Assembly: GCF_030253575.1 (NCBI RefSeq)
Contig: NC_080559.1
Location: forward strand, 31,026,501 to 31,090,500
Reading direction: 5' to 3'
Source: Rhododendron vialii
Lineage: Eukaryota > Streptophyta > Magnoliopsida > Ericales > Ericaceae
DNA length: 64,000 nt
How positions within the stretch are numbered: position 1 is the first letter of the stretch; each line of letters begins with the position of its first letter. The position numbers and the translations under genes are program-made. Shown here piece after piece: positions 47,223 through 59,145 of this stretch. The notes beneath the pieces were generated by a model, which made no database searches, was not told where the DNA came from, and was given only the letters and a program-made list of their open reading frames with translations.

Positions 47223-49740
47223 AACAGCTTCTGCACACCAGGACTCTTTGCACTAAAATTTAAGCGGTCAAATTGATTGAAAGTCAAGCTAACAATACGT
47301 GTTGTTTGATTTGATTTAACATTTCAATTCATGAATAAAGTATCCACAAAACCTTTGATTTCAATTCATGAATAAAGTCAAGCTTAACAATACGTGTTGT
47401 TTGATTTGATTTAACATTTTCAATTCATGAATAAAGTATCCACAAAACCTTTCCGGGGTAGATTTTTCTCCAATATATAACCTTTTTGTCAAAACAATCA
47501 GTTAAACAAACAATTAATCTCACTATTTTTAGTCTTAAGCAACCTCTTCGCAAGCAACCAAAATATTCAATTCTTCGTTCTCATTTCTTTTCTCTGTTCG
47601 ACAAGGGAGGAAAAGGGATTGGATGTTAAGCTCACAATACGTGTTGTTTGATTTGATTTAACCATTTCAATTCATGAATAAAGTATTCACAAACCTTTTT
47701 TTTTTTTGTCAAAACAATCAGTTAAACAACAATTAATCCAACTGTTTTAGCCTTAAGCAACCTCTTTGCAAGCAACCAAATAGTCAATTCTTCGTTATCT
47801 TTTCTTTGTTCGACAAGGGAAGAAAAGGAAAAAGGCCCTTTCCCCTAAATTTAATGCTTTCAAATTATTTGGGGTCAATAACTCACTATAACAAGAAGCT
47901 TTTGTTTACCGGGGCTAACTATTACAAACCTTGAGTCACCGGAGGATTTGATAGGTCGCTAATTTTGAAGTGCCAGAATTAGTCAAAGCGCACGTAAGAT
48001 GACCCGTACATCTGATTCTAAAAACAAAAGAAAGAAAAACGAGCACACAAGCCAGTCGCTTTTTTGCACGAGCCCTGTGGAGTCAGCCTCATTCACAAAA
48101 ACCATGTGTGAAACTTACAGTATTATTCTACCTGGGATTTGTAGGGGGTCAAAAATACCCGAACATGTGGTGCAGTAAACAAAACAACACGTGGCATGTG
48201 AACCGAGAATGCTCGTAAAATTGATGGCTAACGTAAATCAAACGGAATAAACCTAACCACTCGGCTAAGGAAGAAATTAGAAAAATGATAAACCCTATAG
48301 GTTGACGCCACAACAACCAAACCATTGGGGCAGGAGCCATCGGGCCTAGGACCGCTCGGGCCTACCCATCCCTGGGGTGTCGGCGCCAACAGCCGCTGGG
48401 GATGGGCCGCCCACTGGACCTGTTGGCCTTTGGCTGCTCGGGCTTGGCTATTGCCCGCTGGGCTCCATGCCGCTAGGGCCTTCCTACCGCTCGCTTAGCC
48501 TAGGTCGTGTGCCTCAAACCGCAGGCCCAGGCCGCAACTCCCAGCTCAGCTCCTTCATCTTTCAGGACCTTAATTTCATTTTCTAAATTTAAGTAAAAAC
48601 TAGAATATTATTTGAGTTCTCTTTATTTTAATTTATTTAATGAAATTAAAATTAAAGATTTCAACTTAAGGATCACTTGTTATTATTGAAAAATGTCAAG
48701 TCAATTCCACGAACCGATAAATTATACAACTCAAAACTTGTTGCTCAGTGTAAACAATAAGCTAAAATGCCATAGTTGTCCAAAATATTTAGTGGAAACA
48801 TTGCCTAAGGAGAACAAGGCCGAATGTTGTACGAGTTTTCCGTCTTTGCATTTGTGTAAGATTGGGCCCTAGAAAGCAAGGATAAATGGTGTTTTGGGTA
48901 TAGCCCAAAGCTTCTAATCCTTCCAGGTCTCTCTATGGGCTAGTTAGACCACACAAAAAAATCTAGCCTAGCCTGCTTAAATAAGTTTTCCTGCTCCTTG
49001 TGCATTTTAATTTGCATTCTAGTTTTACATCTAATATTAGATGGGTTTTTAAATTTTATATTTATAAATAGGCTAAATTAACTAACTTACGTGGGCAAAT
49101 ACTTTGTTATTCGAGAAACTTCATGAATTAATTCGCGTCTTGATACTTGCTTACTGTTAAAAAAAGAAGAAGCAACAACTTATAAAAAAATTGAAATGTA
49201 TTGGACATTTTGGCAAAATAACCAATTGGAATTATCACGGTCGGCCACTCTTGTACAACTCTATATGGAAGTTCAATAGGTCAATCAAAGCCAAAAGCCA
49301 AAATTCAACATTTCTTATTATTAGTATAATTTGTAACCATTTAACTAATTTAGTAAAAAGGTCATTTCTTTACAAACTATGAAATAAATGGTCATTTCTT
49401 ATTTTTTACAAACTAATGTAGTTTGAGTTAAATGGTCATTTCGTACAAACTAGGACCATTTTATATTTTATTTGGTCATTTCTTATACTTTCTTTTTTTT
49501 TACAAACTAATGTAGTTTGAGTTAAATGATCGGTTTTTATATTTTATGTTTTTACAAACTTACATTTCTTACAAACTATGGAATAACCATTTAACTCAAA
49601 CAACTTCTCCAAATTAATAAAAAAGAAAAAACAACTTCTCCAAATTAATCAAAAAGACCATATTGGCCCCAAAAAAGTCTAAAATTTAGTAAAAAGGCAC
49701 CCTCATTTGCCAATTGATGAGTTAATTAAGTACTAGTTCA
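47223..49740. other. Intergenic, several local tandem repeats
   Basis: At 47283, 47377 and about 47625 a unit beginning aacaatacgtgttgtttgatttgattt occurs three times, and the following caaaacaatcagttaaac to gttcgacaaggga segment occurs twice (about 47490 and 47708). At 48330-48560 there is an isolated G/C-rich patch. At about 49366-49580 gtcatttctta and acaaactaatgtagtttgagttaaatg units repeat. No gene is supported. Confidence 0.5.
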
Positions 49741-50642
49741 CCTCTCTCTCTCTCTCTCTCTCTCTCCCCTCTGGTGGCCAGCACGCGTCTCTTCTTTCTT
49801 GTAAGTTTCGTTGTTTCAGTGCTTTGTTCGTTATTCGGTTCCTTCTGCGATCACTGCACTTGAAAATTGGTTCTGAGAATCGGATCGGTTCAATACCTTA
49901 ATCTATTGTTGGTTTGTATTATTTGCACCTCAGTATCACGATCGTCTCATTTGAACTCCATAAGCTTAATTGTCCAGTATATTAACCGTTTTAGTTCTTC
50001 TTAAATCTTCCAAGTTTTGTAATTTACACACGCACCAATTTCTTCCAATCTGTTTAATTACATCTGTAACTGTACATATCATTCTAGGTCCATCCTAGTA
50101 ATTCTTTTGGCGACTTTGGGCTAAATTAACATTTTGGGAGTTTTGTTCGTCTTTTCTGAATTTTCAGTGAATTCACCTTGGATTAATCATTCATCTCGAG
50201 AAGAGTCCCAAAAAAAAAATTGTGGCTAAAAGCAAAAAAAAAAAAAAAAAATCATCATAGACAAGAGAACGTTTGAAACAGCTGTCTTTATTTCCTTAGT
50301 GTCGTCTTCTCTGAATTTTTGTTGTCGATATCCTTGTACTTTCTTGATTCTTCTTGTTATGATCAACCCCAAAACTTATGACGAAAAACCAAACAAAACA
50401 TCACCAAAAGCAAAGGATATTGTCTGTCTTTCACACAAATTTACTTATTGAAGTTCTCTGTAAATTCCTCTCAGGTTTATTTACATGGTGAGCATCGATG
50501 AGGTAGATGCTCTGCGTGTTTGTCTATATACAGCCATGAATAGACGTGAATTTTGACCTTGTCAAATATTTGCTGAGATTGTGGTGTTACCTGTGGCAAC
50601 TAGGGGCAAGAATATTGCACGGGAAGTGCATTGTAGAGAAAT
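49741..50642 (+). promoter_or_regulatory. Duplicated promoter and leader of the short ATG13 copy
   Basis: The (CT)n run, the ctggtggccagcacgc block and a conserved leader donor (gtaagttt at 49801) match the region upstream of full-length ATG13 (53946-54569). The gtgagcatcgatgaggtagatg block also matches. An insert of about 200 bases is unique to this copy. About 20 bases just before the ATG, including the acceptor tttttgtgcag of the long copy, are missing here, though an attgtag remains. Confidence 0.75.
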
Positions 50643-51380
50643 ATGGATTTGCAGGGTAATGTTCAGAGAGAATACGGAAGATTTGAACAAATAGTTTCGC
50701 ATTTCCTATCGAAAAGCTTGCATATTATATTAGACTCTAGGGTTCCTTCAATTTTTCCAAATGGTCACAATCCGTTGTTGGGCACTCCGGTGAAGAAGAG
50801 CGATAAATGGTTCACCTTAATACTCGGAGATGGTCCTGCTTGTTTGGAGAATTTGAGTTTGTGGCACAGAAATTTGACAGAACCAATGATAATCGACATA
50901 GTACTTGTTCAAGAAGTGCCTGATTCTTCATCTGATCACAACCCAACCATAACGTTTGGAATGGGAATGTATGTTGAGACACTAATAGAAAGATGGGTTG
51001 TTCGGTATGAGGATAGCAGGACAGTGTTTCCTTGTGTTGTGGAATCTTCGTCTTCTTACAAGAAAACATACAAGAAGTCAATCATACTTTTGCGTTCCCT
51101 TTATTCATTGATGAGGCTCCTACCAGCATGTCGACCCTTCCAGAAGCTGTGTTCATCAACTCGAGCTTCAGATTTTGATATCAGTTACAAGGTTTCTTCA
51201 TTTACTGCTCCATTTTCGAGGGAAGAGTTGGAAGTGATGAAGATATATCAGTTTACCCCAGTAGATGCACCAGAAGGTCGCCTTTTCATATCCTTGACTT
51301 ATCGTGATGATCTGTCTTGTTTCAACTTCGACACTTCTATTGCATATCCACCACAAATTATTACAGATTATTTTGCATGA
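50643..51380 (+). CDS. Short ATG13 paralogue, HORMA domain only
   Basis: A single uninterrupted 245-residue frame, about 80% identical by eye to residues 1-243 of the full ATG13 at 54570. It begins MDLQGNVQREYGRFEQIVSH and ends SIAYPPQIITDYFA, stopping just where the HORMA domain of ATG13 ends (the long copy continues VGSPATDPF). It therefore lacks the long disordered tail that in ATG13 recruits ATG1 and ATG11/17-type scaffolds. Conserved stretches such as LWHRNLTEPMIIDI, VPDSSSD and VESSSSYKKTYKKSIILLRS are intact. Upstream leader DNA is duplicated with it, so this is a DNA-level tandem duplication, not a retrocopy. It could be expressed as a HORMA-only protein, or be an inactive copy that has not yet gained a stop; expression is unknown. 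Confidence 0.8.
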   Translation: MDLQGNVQREYGRFEQIVSHFLSKSLHIILDSRVPSIFPNGHNPLLGTPVKKSDKWFTLILGDGPACLENLSLWHRNLTEPMIIDIVLVQEVPDSSSDHNPTITFGMGMYVETLIERWVVRYEDSRTVFPCVVESSSSYKKTYKKSIILLRSLYSLMRLLPACRPFQKLCSSTRASDFDISYKVSSFTAPFSREELEVMKIYQFTPVDAPEGRLFISLTYRDDLSCFNFDTSIAYPPQIITDYFA

Positions 51381-53160
51381 GTAGAATTTTGGAGAGAGCG
51401 AGAGAGAGTGTGTGTGTGTGCGACTGAAAGAAATTTGGTTTTGTGTCTGGAACAGATGGATAACCACAACGGTTTTTGTTCCTTTGAACTGTTATGGTTT
51501 ATTCTCGTTTCCTCATTTGATTCGCGGTATGTTGAGTTTAAAAGCAAATTTATGGTCTGTAGAAGATGATTAATATCTCCACGATCTGTTTTTATTTTTT
51601 ATCGAGCCCAAAATACTTTTGCTCTTTTATTCTGGAATGTTGTTTTAATTGGTATCATTATCTACGATTCCAAACAGAAAGCTATTGTGAAATTGGTATG
51701 TGGTTTCTGTTTTTTCATTAGTATATTTTGCTTTGAGCCTTACCAACAAGCTGTTCTAGTCTGGTAGGTAGTTTATACAGTATAGAAGGTTGTGCTTTTC
51801 GGAGGTGATGCAATGGTATCTGTACTTAAAGCGAGGAAAAGCAGGCTTTGTTTGGTTCTCTGGAGTTACAAAGTTGGTTGGAAATCTGATTCTTGTGCAT
51901 CGTTGGATGTATCCTGAGATGTAATCTGATTCTTCGAAAGTGCTACTACCGCGTAGATGTCAAACGAAAAAAACAAGGCTCTTGTGCATTGTTATCATGT
52001 TATGCGATGGTAATTTCACCAATTCCTCTGTTGACTCGTGCAATTTCCATGTGTTGAACAACAGGCTATACTCTTGGAACGGGTAAGTTTGAATAAGATG
52101 TTTTGGGCTAAAGCCTGCCCGTCGGCTTCGGTCGCGGACTCCCCACTGACAGTTGAACAGAAGAGCCGAAGGGCATCCGCCATTTTACTTTGAAGCTGCT
52201 GCTGTTGTTTTGTTGTGAACAAAGCAAAAATGCGGGCCTGAGGTGAGCATTGAGAATGAGTGAAAATCAAAGATTTCCTCTCAGTGAAAGTGTGAAACCA
52301 CTATGGTTGAAAAGATGCTAACGTCTGCAGGTCTATGCAAAATTATGAACCTGATTTCATGGCTTAAGTAACGGGTGTGACACTTTTACAATCTGTTATT
52401 TTCCCCTAATCTAGGCAACTCAGTTTTTTCCTCTCTCGTTTCTTGGCCCTTCTAGGGTCTATTTTGATAATCGGAACCGTTGGTATTTTAGACCTCGCCG
52501 AGACCATTGGGCCCGTCAAAATTCATGTTGATCGGATATCGTTTAATATATCTTCAGAATACATTTATCTTGAGAAAATGGGTCTAGAAAATTATTGCAA
52601 CATTTAATAAAATTTCATTTCTGGATGAAAACACATAGAACCATATTCAATTAGCATGGTTTTCCGTATGCCTAATGTTTTTGACGAATTTCTAAAATAT
52701 CAACGATTTCAATAATCAAAACTGATCTGAGATGGGCCTAGAAATGACCCGGATAGGACCATCCCTTCCTTAAAGGGACTTGAGAGGAGCTCATTCCAAA
52801 AAAAAAAACGAATTTTAACCTGACAAATGCACACACAATTTGTCCACGATTAAAATAAATCATATCCATTAATTATTACTATAACAATTGTTCAACGACT
52901 TTATGGCTAACTAATCATGAGCCCCTTTGAATATGATGGATCTTATCTTATATAAAACAAAATTGATGATCTGTTAAATTTGTCCATAATCACATTTTTT
53001 ATCACATCCATTTATCCACGGTAAAAACTAGTAAGACAAATGCATGAATAGATTACTAATTTGGGTATAATCTCCATAAAATCATTATCAAAATAGCATA
53101 TTGTTAAAAATTTGAGCATGACAAAATAAAATTATGATAAATGATAGTAGTATAAAAAAG
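51381..53160. other. 3' flank of the short ATG13 copy, intergenic
   Basis: A GA/GT microsatellite lies at 51396-51421. A minus-strand frame of 84 codons (52016-52270) has no recognised domain. The remainder is AT-rich without a supported gene. Confidence 0.4.
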
Positions 53161-53164
53161 GCCT

Positions 53165-53290
53165 CGTTCCGTCAACGTTTTTATTTTTTAGCAGATCAAA
53201 AAAAAAAAAACGTTTTAATTTTTTAAGTACGCGTTTTCCGCTTTAAGAGACATATCATTCTTTTACAATACATTACCTTTACAAATATTT
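53165..53290. mobile_element. Half copy of the foldback MITE at 772-1005
   Basis: It shares attttttaagtac, gagaca.atcattct and caatacat blocks with the right arm of the element at 772-1005. The second arm is not evident. Confidence 0.5.
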
Positions 53291-53454
53291 TTCTTAACGA
53301 AACAAGTCAACATTTGATAATATCGACTAATCATGATAAAAACAATATATGCACAATAAATTACAACGTACGCCAAGTTTTTTCAAGTCTTTAGTATTTC
53401 TTAGAAGTCTTTTTTTCTATAAGTACATTAAGAAAGGTTAAACTAGGTAGATTA

Positions 53455-53772
53455 TGTTTGTTTGTTTTTTTTTTTCAATGGGGGAAGCATATTCATTTAA
53501 ACAAGTCATACGGCATCTACAAATTAACACCGAATACAAATCAGTCCATATGGCAATTACAGATTCCCATCCGAATACAAATATACAAAAATACAGCCAA
53601 ACCCTAAAACTAACGAAAAGAAACGAAGCTGATGTCTAACGCCTAAGTAAGAGCCATCGCTTCACACCGTAATCAACAAGGATCAGCTTAAGTGAATCCA
53701 ATATCCAGACACCAGACGCCTCGGGATGACGGAGCTCCATATCAAAAATAACATAAAACCCGATGGAAAATC
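53455..53772 (-). mobile_element. 5'-truncated LINE tail
   Basis: A T-run at the left (poly-A on the minus strand) precedes about 300 bases of non-coding 3' end. Direct repeats AGGTAGATTA flank it at 53445-53454 and 53773-53782. Only the 3' end is present. Confidence 0.65.
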
Positions 53773-53942
53773 AGGTAGATTAGTACTTCAGAATCTATCT
53801 CAACAGTGAGATTATCCAGAAGGAGTTATTCCATGTACGATAATTAGTTCATTGATAACATAATTAAAATCAAATACTCCCGGCTTTTTTCACTCCATAG
53901 CGTCGCTGCTTTTTACGCAATCATTCTCATGTTGTCGTGTTC

Positions 53943-53945
<3 letters not shown>

Positions 53946-53978
<33 letters not shown>

Positions 53979-54569
53979 GTGGCCAGCACGCATCCCTTCT
54001 TTTCTTGTAAGTTTTCTTTCCTTCAGTTCTTCAATCGGCTCCTTTTTGTGATCACTAAAATCCATAGCGATAATCGGATCGTTTCGATGCCTTAATCTAC
54101 TTGTTTTAAGTTTTTTATTACTCGCACCTCGTTATCATGATCGTGTTCTTAATCAATGGAACTCCATCAGCTTGATCCGTTCACGTTATTAACCGTTCTA
54201 GTTCTTCTTAATTCGTTTTGTAACACACACACACACACACCCCAATTTTTCCTTTGTGTGTAAATATACGAGTATCTATTGTATAGACGTGTGCACATCA
54301 TTCTAGGTCAAAAGAGGAACAGTATTTGTTTTTGGAGACTTGTTGAAGTTCTATGTGAATTCCTTTCAGGTTCATTTACAAGGTGAGCATCGACGAGGTA
54401 GATGCGTTGTCTGTTTCTCTATGTATAGCTATGAATAGGCCTGAAATTTCGAACCTTTTATGAAATATTTGAGAGTTTTTTTGGTGTTACCGGGAGCAAG
54501 CTTGGGCCAAGAATAGCGCACGGGAAGTGTATTGGGAGATAGAGGATTACCATTTTTGTGCAGAGAAAC
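53946..54569 (+). promoter_or_regulatory. ATG13 leader with (CT)n and introns
   Basis: A CT run at 53946-53972 is followed by ctggtggccagcacgc and a donor at 54007 (gtaagttt). Possible leader exon borders are ctttcag|gttcatttacaag|gtgagc at about 54370-54386 and tttttgtgcag|agaaac just before the ATG. An (AC)n tract lies at about 54223-54240. Confidence 0.65.
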
Positions 54570-56620
54570 ATGGATTTGCAGGGTAATGTACATAGTGAAT
54601 ACGGAAGATTTGAACAAATAGTTACGCAATTCCTATCGAAAAGCTTGCATATCATTTTAGACTCTAGGGTTCCTTCAGTTCGTCAAAATGGTCGCAACCT
54701 GTTGTCGGGCACTCCGGTGACGAAGAGCGACAAATGGTTCAGCTTAAAACTTGGAGATCGTCCTGCTTCGTTAGATAACTTAAATTTGTGGCACAGAAAT
54801 TTGACGGAACCAATGATAATTGACATATTACTTGTTCAAGAAGTACCCGATTCTTCGTCTGATAACAACCCCACCACTACGTTGGGATTGGGAAAGTACG
54901 TTGAGACAGTAATAGAAAGATGGGTTGTTCAGTATGAGTATAGCAGGACCTTGTTTCCTCATGTTGTTGAATCTTCGTCCTCTTACAAGAAAACATATAA
55001 GAAGTCAATCATACTATTGCGTTCCCTTTATGCAATGATGAGGCTCCTTCCAGCATATCGGCCCTTTCGGAAGCTATGTTCATCAACTCAAGCTTCTGAT
55101 TTTGATATTAACTACAAGGTTTCTTCATTTAGTGCTCCATTTTCGAGGGAAGAGGAGGAAGTGATGAAACCATATAATTTTGCCTATGTAGATGCCCCAC
55201 AAGGTCGCCTTTCCATATCCGTGACTTATCGTGAGAATCTTTCTTGTTTCAACCTCAACACTTCTATCGCATATCCACCACAAATTATTACGGACTATGT
55301 TGGCAGCCCTGCCACTGACCCTTTTAGGGCTTTCCCCTCTTCCGAGAAGGGTTTCAGTGCAACATCCTTTTCACTGAGAGGGGTACAATCGCCTTCTTCT
55401 ACACCATTTCAACGTCCACACAGTTGGACAAGTGGCCTCCACAGGATGTCTCCTTCAACGCAAGCCCTCGGCGGATCTCCACCCGTGCACCGGACGTCCA
55501 CCATTCCCTATGAATCTTCATCTCCGCCCACTGATATATACAGTCATAGGATTCAAAACTACAAGTCAGTGACTCATCATAAGTCAACCAGTTTTGACGA
55601 GCACCAGCTTTCACCTCCATTCTCACCATCTCCTTCTCCGTCTCCCCCAACATACCTTTCTGGTGGTAATCCTGTGAAAGTCCGTCGGCATTCAGAGACC
55701 GCTCCTATGATTATCCCACACCCGATGATGGGGAGAAGTCCTAGACACCTTTCTCCCAATTTGTCTGATCCAAATAGACATTCACTCCCGCCTTTATCTC
55801 CCAGAAGCACAAAGTTTGATGCTTCCTCGCAGGATTCCACATCTGGAATCAGGTTGCCAAGAAGATCAGAGTCATTAAGAGGTGGCGAGTCTCACTCTGG
55901 GATGTCAAATCTTTTTTCAGGCCAGAAGGTAGTCTCTGCATTCTGATCCAGCTCATATTTTTTTCCGAACGCTTACTCTTGGTGTTTTTAACTTTGTGCA
56001 TTCTCCTGAGGACCATTGATATACTTTGCAGGGGTTAAGAGATAGCAAAGATGACTCAGGCCGTTTTTCAGGTTTGCTATCTTCAAGTGACTCACCACGC
56101 ATTGGATTCTCAAGAAGCTCCAGCAAATTATCTTTCCAAGATGACTTTGATGATTTTGACTTCTCGGGCCCTTTTATTGTCGATGATGTTGACACATCAG
56201 ATTCCCCTGTCAGGTACTTCATGAGTGTGAAATCTATAATTGCCTTCCAGCCTTTTAGTGTTTCTGTTTTTATTTCTTTTCATAGTTTTGTCTGACTTAC
56301 AGCACAAGTTTTCCTTTTTCGTCATGTACAGTCAGAATCTTGATGGGAAAAGAAGTTCAGAGTTTACAAAATCACAAGATGCTGCTGTCGGTGCCCTTGT
56401 TCAAATGTTGAGAACAGCACCTCCTCTCCGGCAAGATTCAAGCTGTTACTCATCTCATTCCTCGAAGACTGAACTTGAGGGAGAAGTTGGTGCCATTTCG
56501 TCAGGGTTCTTTTTGCCTCGAAAGACATCAGATGCTCTGGAGGAGCTCAGGAGTTTCAAAGAAATGAAAGATTTGCTGCTCTCCAAAAGTGGAACACAGT
56601 TGGTTAGAAAAGAAGCGTAA
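54570..56620 (+). CDS. ATG13: Autophagy-related protein 13 (ATG13)
   Basis: Three exons, 54570-55928, 56032-56213 and 56332-56620, join in frame to 609 residues, close to the Arabidopsis ATG13a length. Residues 1-about 245 form the HORMA domain (YGRFEQIVTQFLSKSLHIIL, LWHRNLTEPMIIDILLVQ, AYPPQIITDYVGSPATDPFR). The rest is a Ser/Pro-rich disordered tail with many possible phosphosites (SPPFSPSPSPSPPTYLSG, LSPRSTKFDASSQDSTSGI) and a C-terminal segment (AAVGALVQMLRTAPPLRQDS; LEELRSFKEMKDLLLSKSG). ATG13 is the regulatory subunit of the ATG1 kinase complex that starts autophagosome formation and is controlled by TOR phosphorylation. The start is the ATG shared with the upstream short copy. A tandem HORMA-only paralogue lies 3.9 kb upstream. 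Confidence 0.95.
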
Positions 56621-58399
56621 CCTTGCTGCTTGGGTCATTTATAATGTTTTGGAACACTGTGGATTCTGAGGAAAATTGGAATCTGATGATTGGTTCTTGA
56701 TGCCGGGGCAGCACTATTATAAGTTCACAATATGTGCTTTAACATGTTTACAGCAACAAATTTTCCTTTTTCCTGGAGATAGGTTGACAGATCATGTACA
56801 TAATATGACTGAAATTAAGTATCATAAACTAATTGTTTAATTTACTGTCTTTGATGACTTCCAAAATGTTCCACATTCAATCCTTTTTGTTTCTCTTCTC
56901 TTTGTTTGTTGGGGACCTGGGGTTGCCATCAGTTTGATTGGTGACATACTGATATGGGAGCAGTTGTTGGGTGATAAGAAAATTGAAGATTACTTCTCCA
57001 CATTTTACGATTGTAAGAGAGAAGGAGATATCTGATTTGCAAAAGCTGTAAGCATCCCTCTAATATACATGTCCTGATATAAATTTTGGTACATCTTCAT
57101 AATGACAGAAGAGCGAACCCCAGTTTGCTGTTTCTCAGTCTGTGAAGGGTGTTTTTTCATCCTTGAAGGGCAAAATCTCTCTCCAACTCCTTTTGTGATC
57201 TTCTATCTATTTTGAGGCACCAATACTAAACAAGAACCATTTTCAGGACTCAGTTCAAATACCGAGAAAAGGTGATCCAACAATGCATTTACAGTCTCGC
57301 GAATGTGCATCTACGTGTTCATGTCTGCTGGTTATTTAGCTGCTTACTTTTAGATAGGTTATAGTATATGTGCTTTTTTTTTGGTTTCTCTAATATATGT
57401 GCTGAAAGCAGGGTGCAAGACAGTTATGCTGGATGTAAGGCTGTTGTGTACGTGCATATCAAGCAGATGTTGGTTTTCTAGAATATGTTTCTGTTATCCT
57501 GAAAGGAAAGTCTTGGTGGTTTCCTTTTAAGATGCATCTGATCACCTTTATTTAAACATCTGTTTGACCACATGTGGGTATGTTTTACTTATACTAGATG
57601 CGTGCTAACTTGCAAGCTGGAATGACCCTTAAAGTGACGGTCATGTCACAGTAATAAAGTTTCTTAAACTTTTGAGCGTGATTCAGAGGCCACTTTGCAG
57701 ATCGCTGGGCCCCCAGTGTAATTTCGTTATGTATGTCTTGGCTTTCCACTAGACTTGTAGATTTAAAACTATTCCATTTCTCGGGCATCTAATCCCTCAT
57801 GAATTCCATTCTTTGCATAATATACAGGTACTGCTTATTACCAACCTCAATCCTATCATATTTCATGTTCTGTCATCTATTCTCTGATTTTGTTGGTTTC
57901 TGGACTTTATTGCTTGGCATTTTAGCTTAGGAATTATGTAAACGTAAATAGTAGGAATACCTGGAATTGCCTTCGTGCTGATTCTCCGATGTATCTTTCT
58001 TCCTGTCTTGAAATTTTAAGAACTTGCCAGTTGACTAGTATGGCAGTTGGGAAGACTTTTTGGCTTAAATTTTTGTTGCTGGTATTCATTGCTACATGCA
58101 TGAATCATGAAGTGCTGTTGAGAGAAGCTGGAGCAGGTCAAGACCTTCTTCATTCCACATGCTTAGATTCTAAGATTGTATGCGAACTTCTGCAGTTTTC
58201 TCAGGTACATCTGCTTCAATTCTGAATTTCTGTGGTACTGAGTGTGTACAATATGAATCTACTGTTGCAAGGATATAAGCTCTTTCGCTCTTACGTCTAA
58301 CCAAGTTGATGCTTCAGCCATTCACCTAGACGTGCAAGAGGAATTTTTTTTTTAACAAGAACGTAAAGCACGCAACTTACTTGTAATTTCTATAAGCTA
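56621..58399. other. ATG13 3' flank, intergenic
   Basis: The first few hundred bases are probably the ATG13 3' untranslated region. Open frames at 57989-58225 (+) and 57594-57788 (-) show no known domain. No mobile element with clear ends was found. Confidence 0.4.
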
Positions 58400-59145
58400 C
58401 TTACACTTTGTGTCTGCACATATTTGATTCATAGTGAAGTTCTGGAGGCGCTAGGATCTTATATAAACTCCCTCAGATGCTGCTACTAGCGTTAGTGGGT
58501 ACCCATTTCCACCACTGATCCTTTATCCATGACTGCTATGATGTCCAAGTTTATAACTGTGGGAAGTCTCTGCGCAACAGTCACTTGTGTGGTTCTGCTT
58601 TTTGTTGTTAACTCCAAAGCATATCACCACGGATCTTTCAGACGCTACATCAAGGGCACTTTTATCTTTATCTAGGAGCATGATTTCAGGCCTCTTTAGT
58701 AAAGTCCTTGCTATGGCTATTCTCTGCTTTTGTTCCCCAGAAAGTTAGCACCCTTTTTCCCCTACCATGGTATCATAACCTTCTGGTAGATTGCTGATGA
58801 ACTGGTGTAGGTTTGCTTCCCTTGATACCTCTATTATTTCAGCGTCAGAAGTTTTATCACTTCGATAGCCGATGTTGTCTCTACTCGAGCAACTGAACAA
58901 AAGTGATCTTGCTGCACAAACCATATTTGTGTCCTTAAGTTTCTCGGATTATACTCTCTTAAATCCTTCCCATCAATCTGTACCCTTCTCTTGGATCATA
59001 GAATCTCAGCAAAAGGGCCAAGGTGGAAGACTTTCTGGCCCTACAAGAGCCACTTTTGATCCATCTTCTATTCGCAAAAGTTATCGAGGGCGTGACAGGC
59101 AATTGAATTGGGCATTTGGAAATTCAATATCCACTTTGAGATCGC
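58400..59145 (-). pseudogene. ABCB transporter pseudogene, second nucleotide-binding domain
   Basis: The minus strand carries the C-terminal ATPase of a full-size ABCB/P-glycoprotein-like transporter in order: LKVDIEFPNAQFN with a following SRP, a broken Walker A (KVALVGP near 59060), a region like FYDPREG and IDGKDLREYN in other frames, NIGYRSDKTSDAEIIEVSRE, LPEGYDTMVGEKG, the signature [20 protein letters not shown] (normally LSGGQ), Walker [13 protein letters not shown] (normally LLDEATSALD), and [14 protein letters not shown] (normally VAHRLSTI) with [16 protein letters not shown]. At least one in-frame stop and several frameshifts break it, and key ATPase residues are changed. The transmembrane parts are absent, so it is both truncated and decayed. 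Confidence 0.85.

Noticed and set aside
52016-52270. 84-codon minus frame containing MADALRLFCSTVSGESATEA
   Set aside because: Looks protein-like but I recognise no family and see no flanking exons; cannot be supported.
57989-58225. 78-codon plus frame with a hydrophobic stretch
   Set aside because: No recognised domain and no clear relation to ATG13 or to the ABCB fragment.
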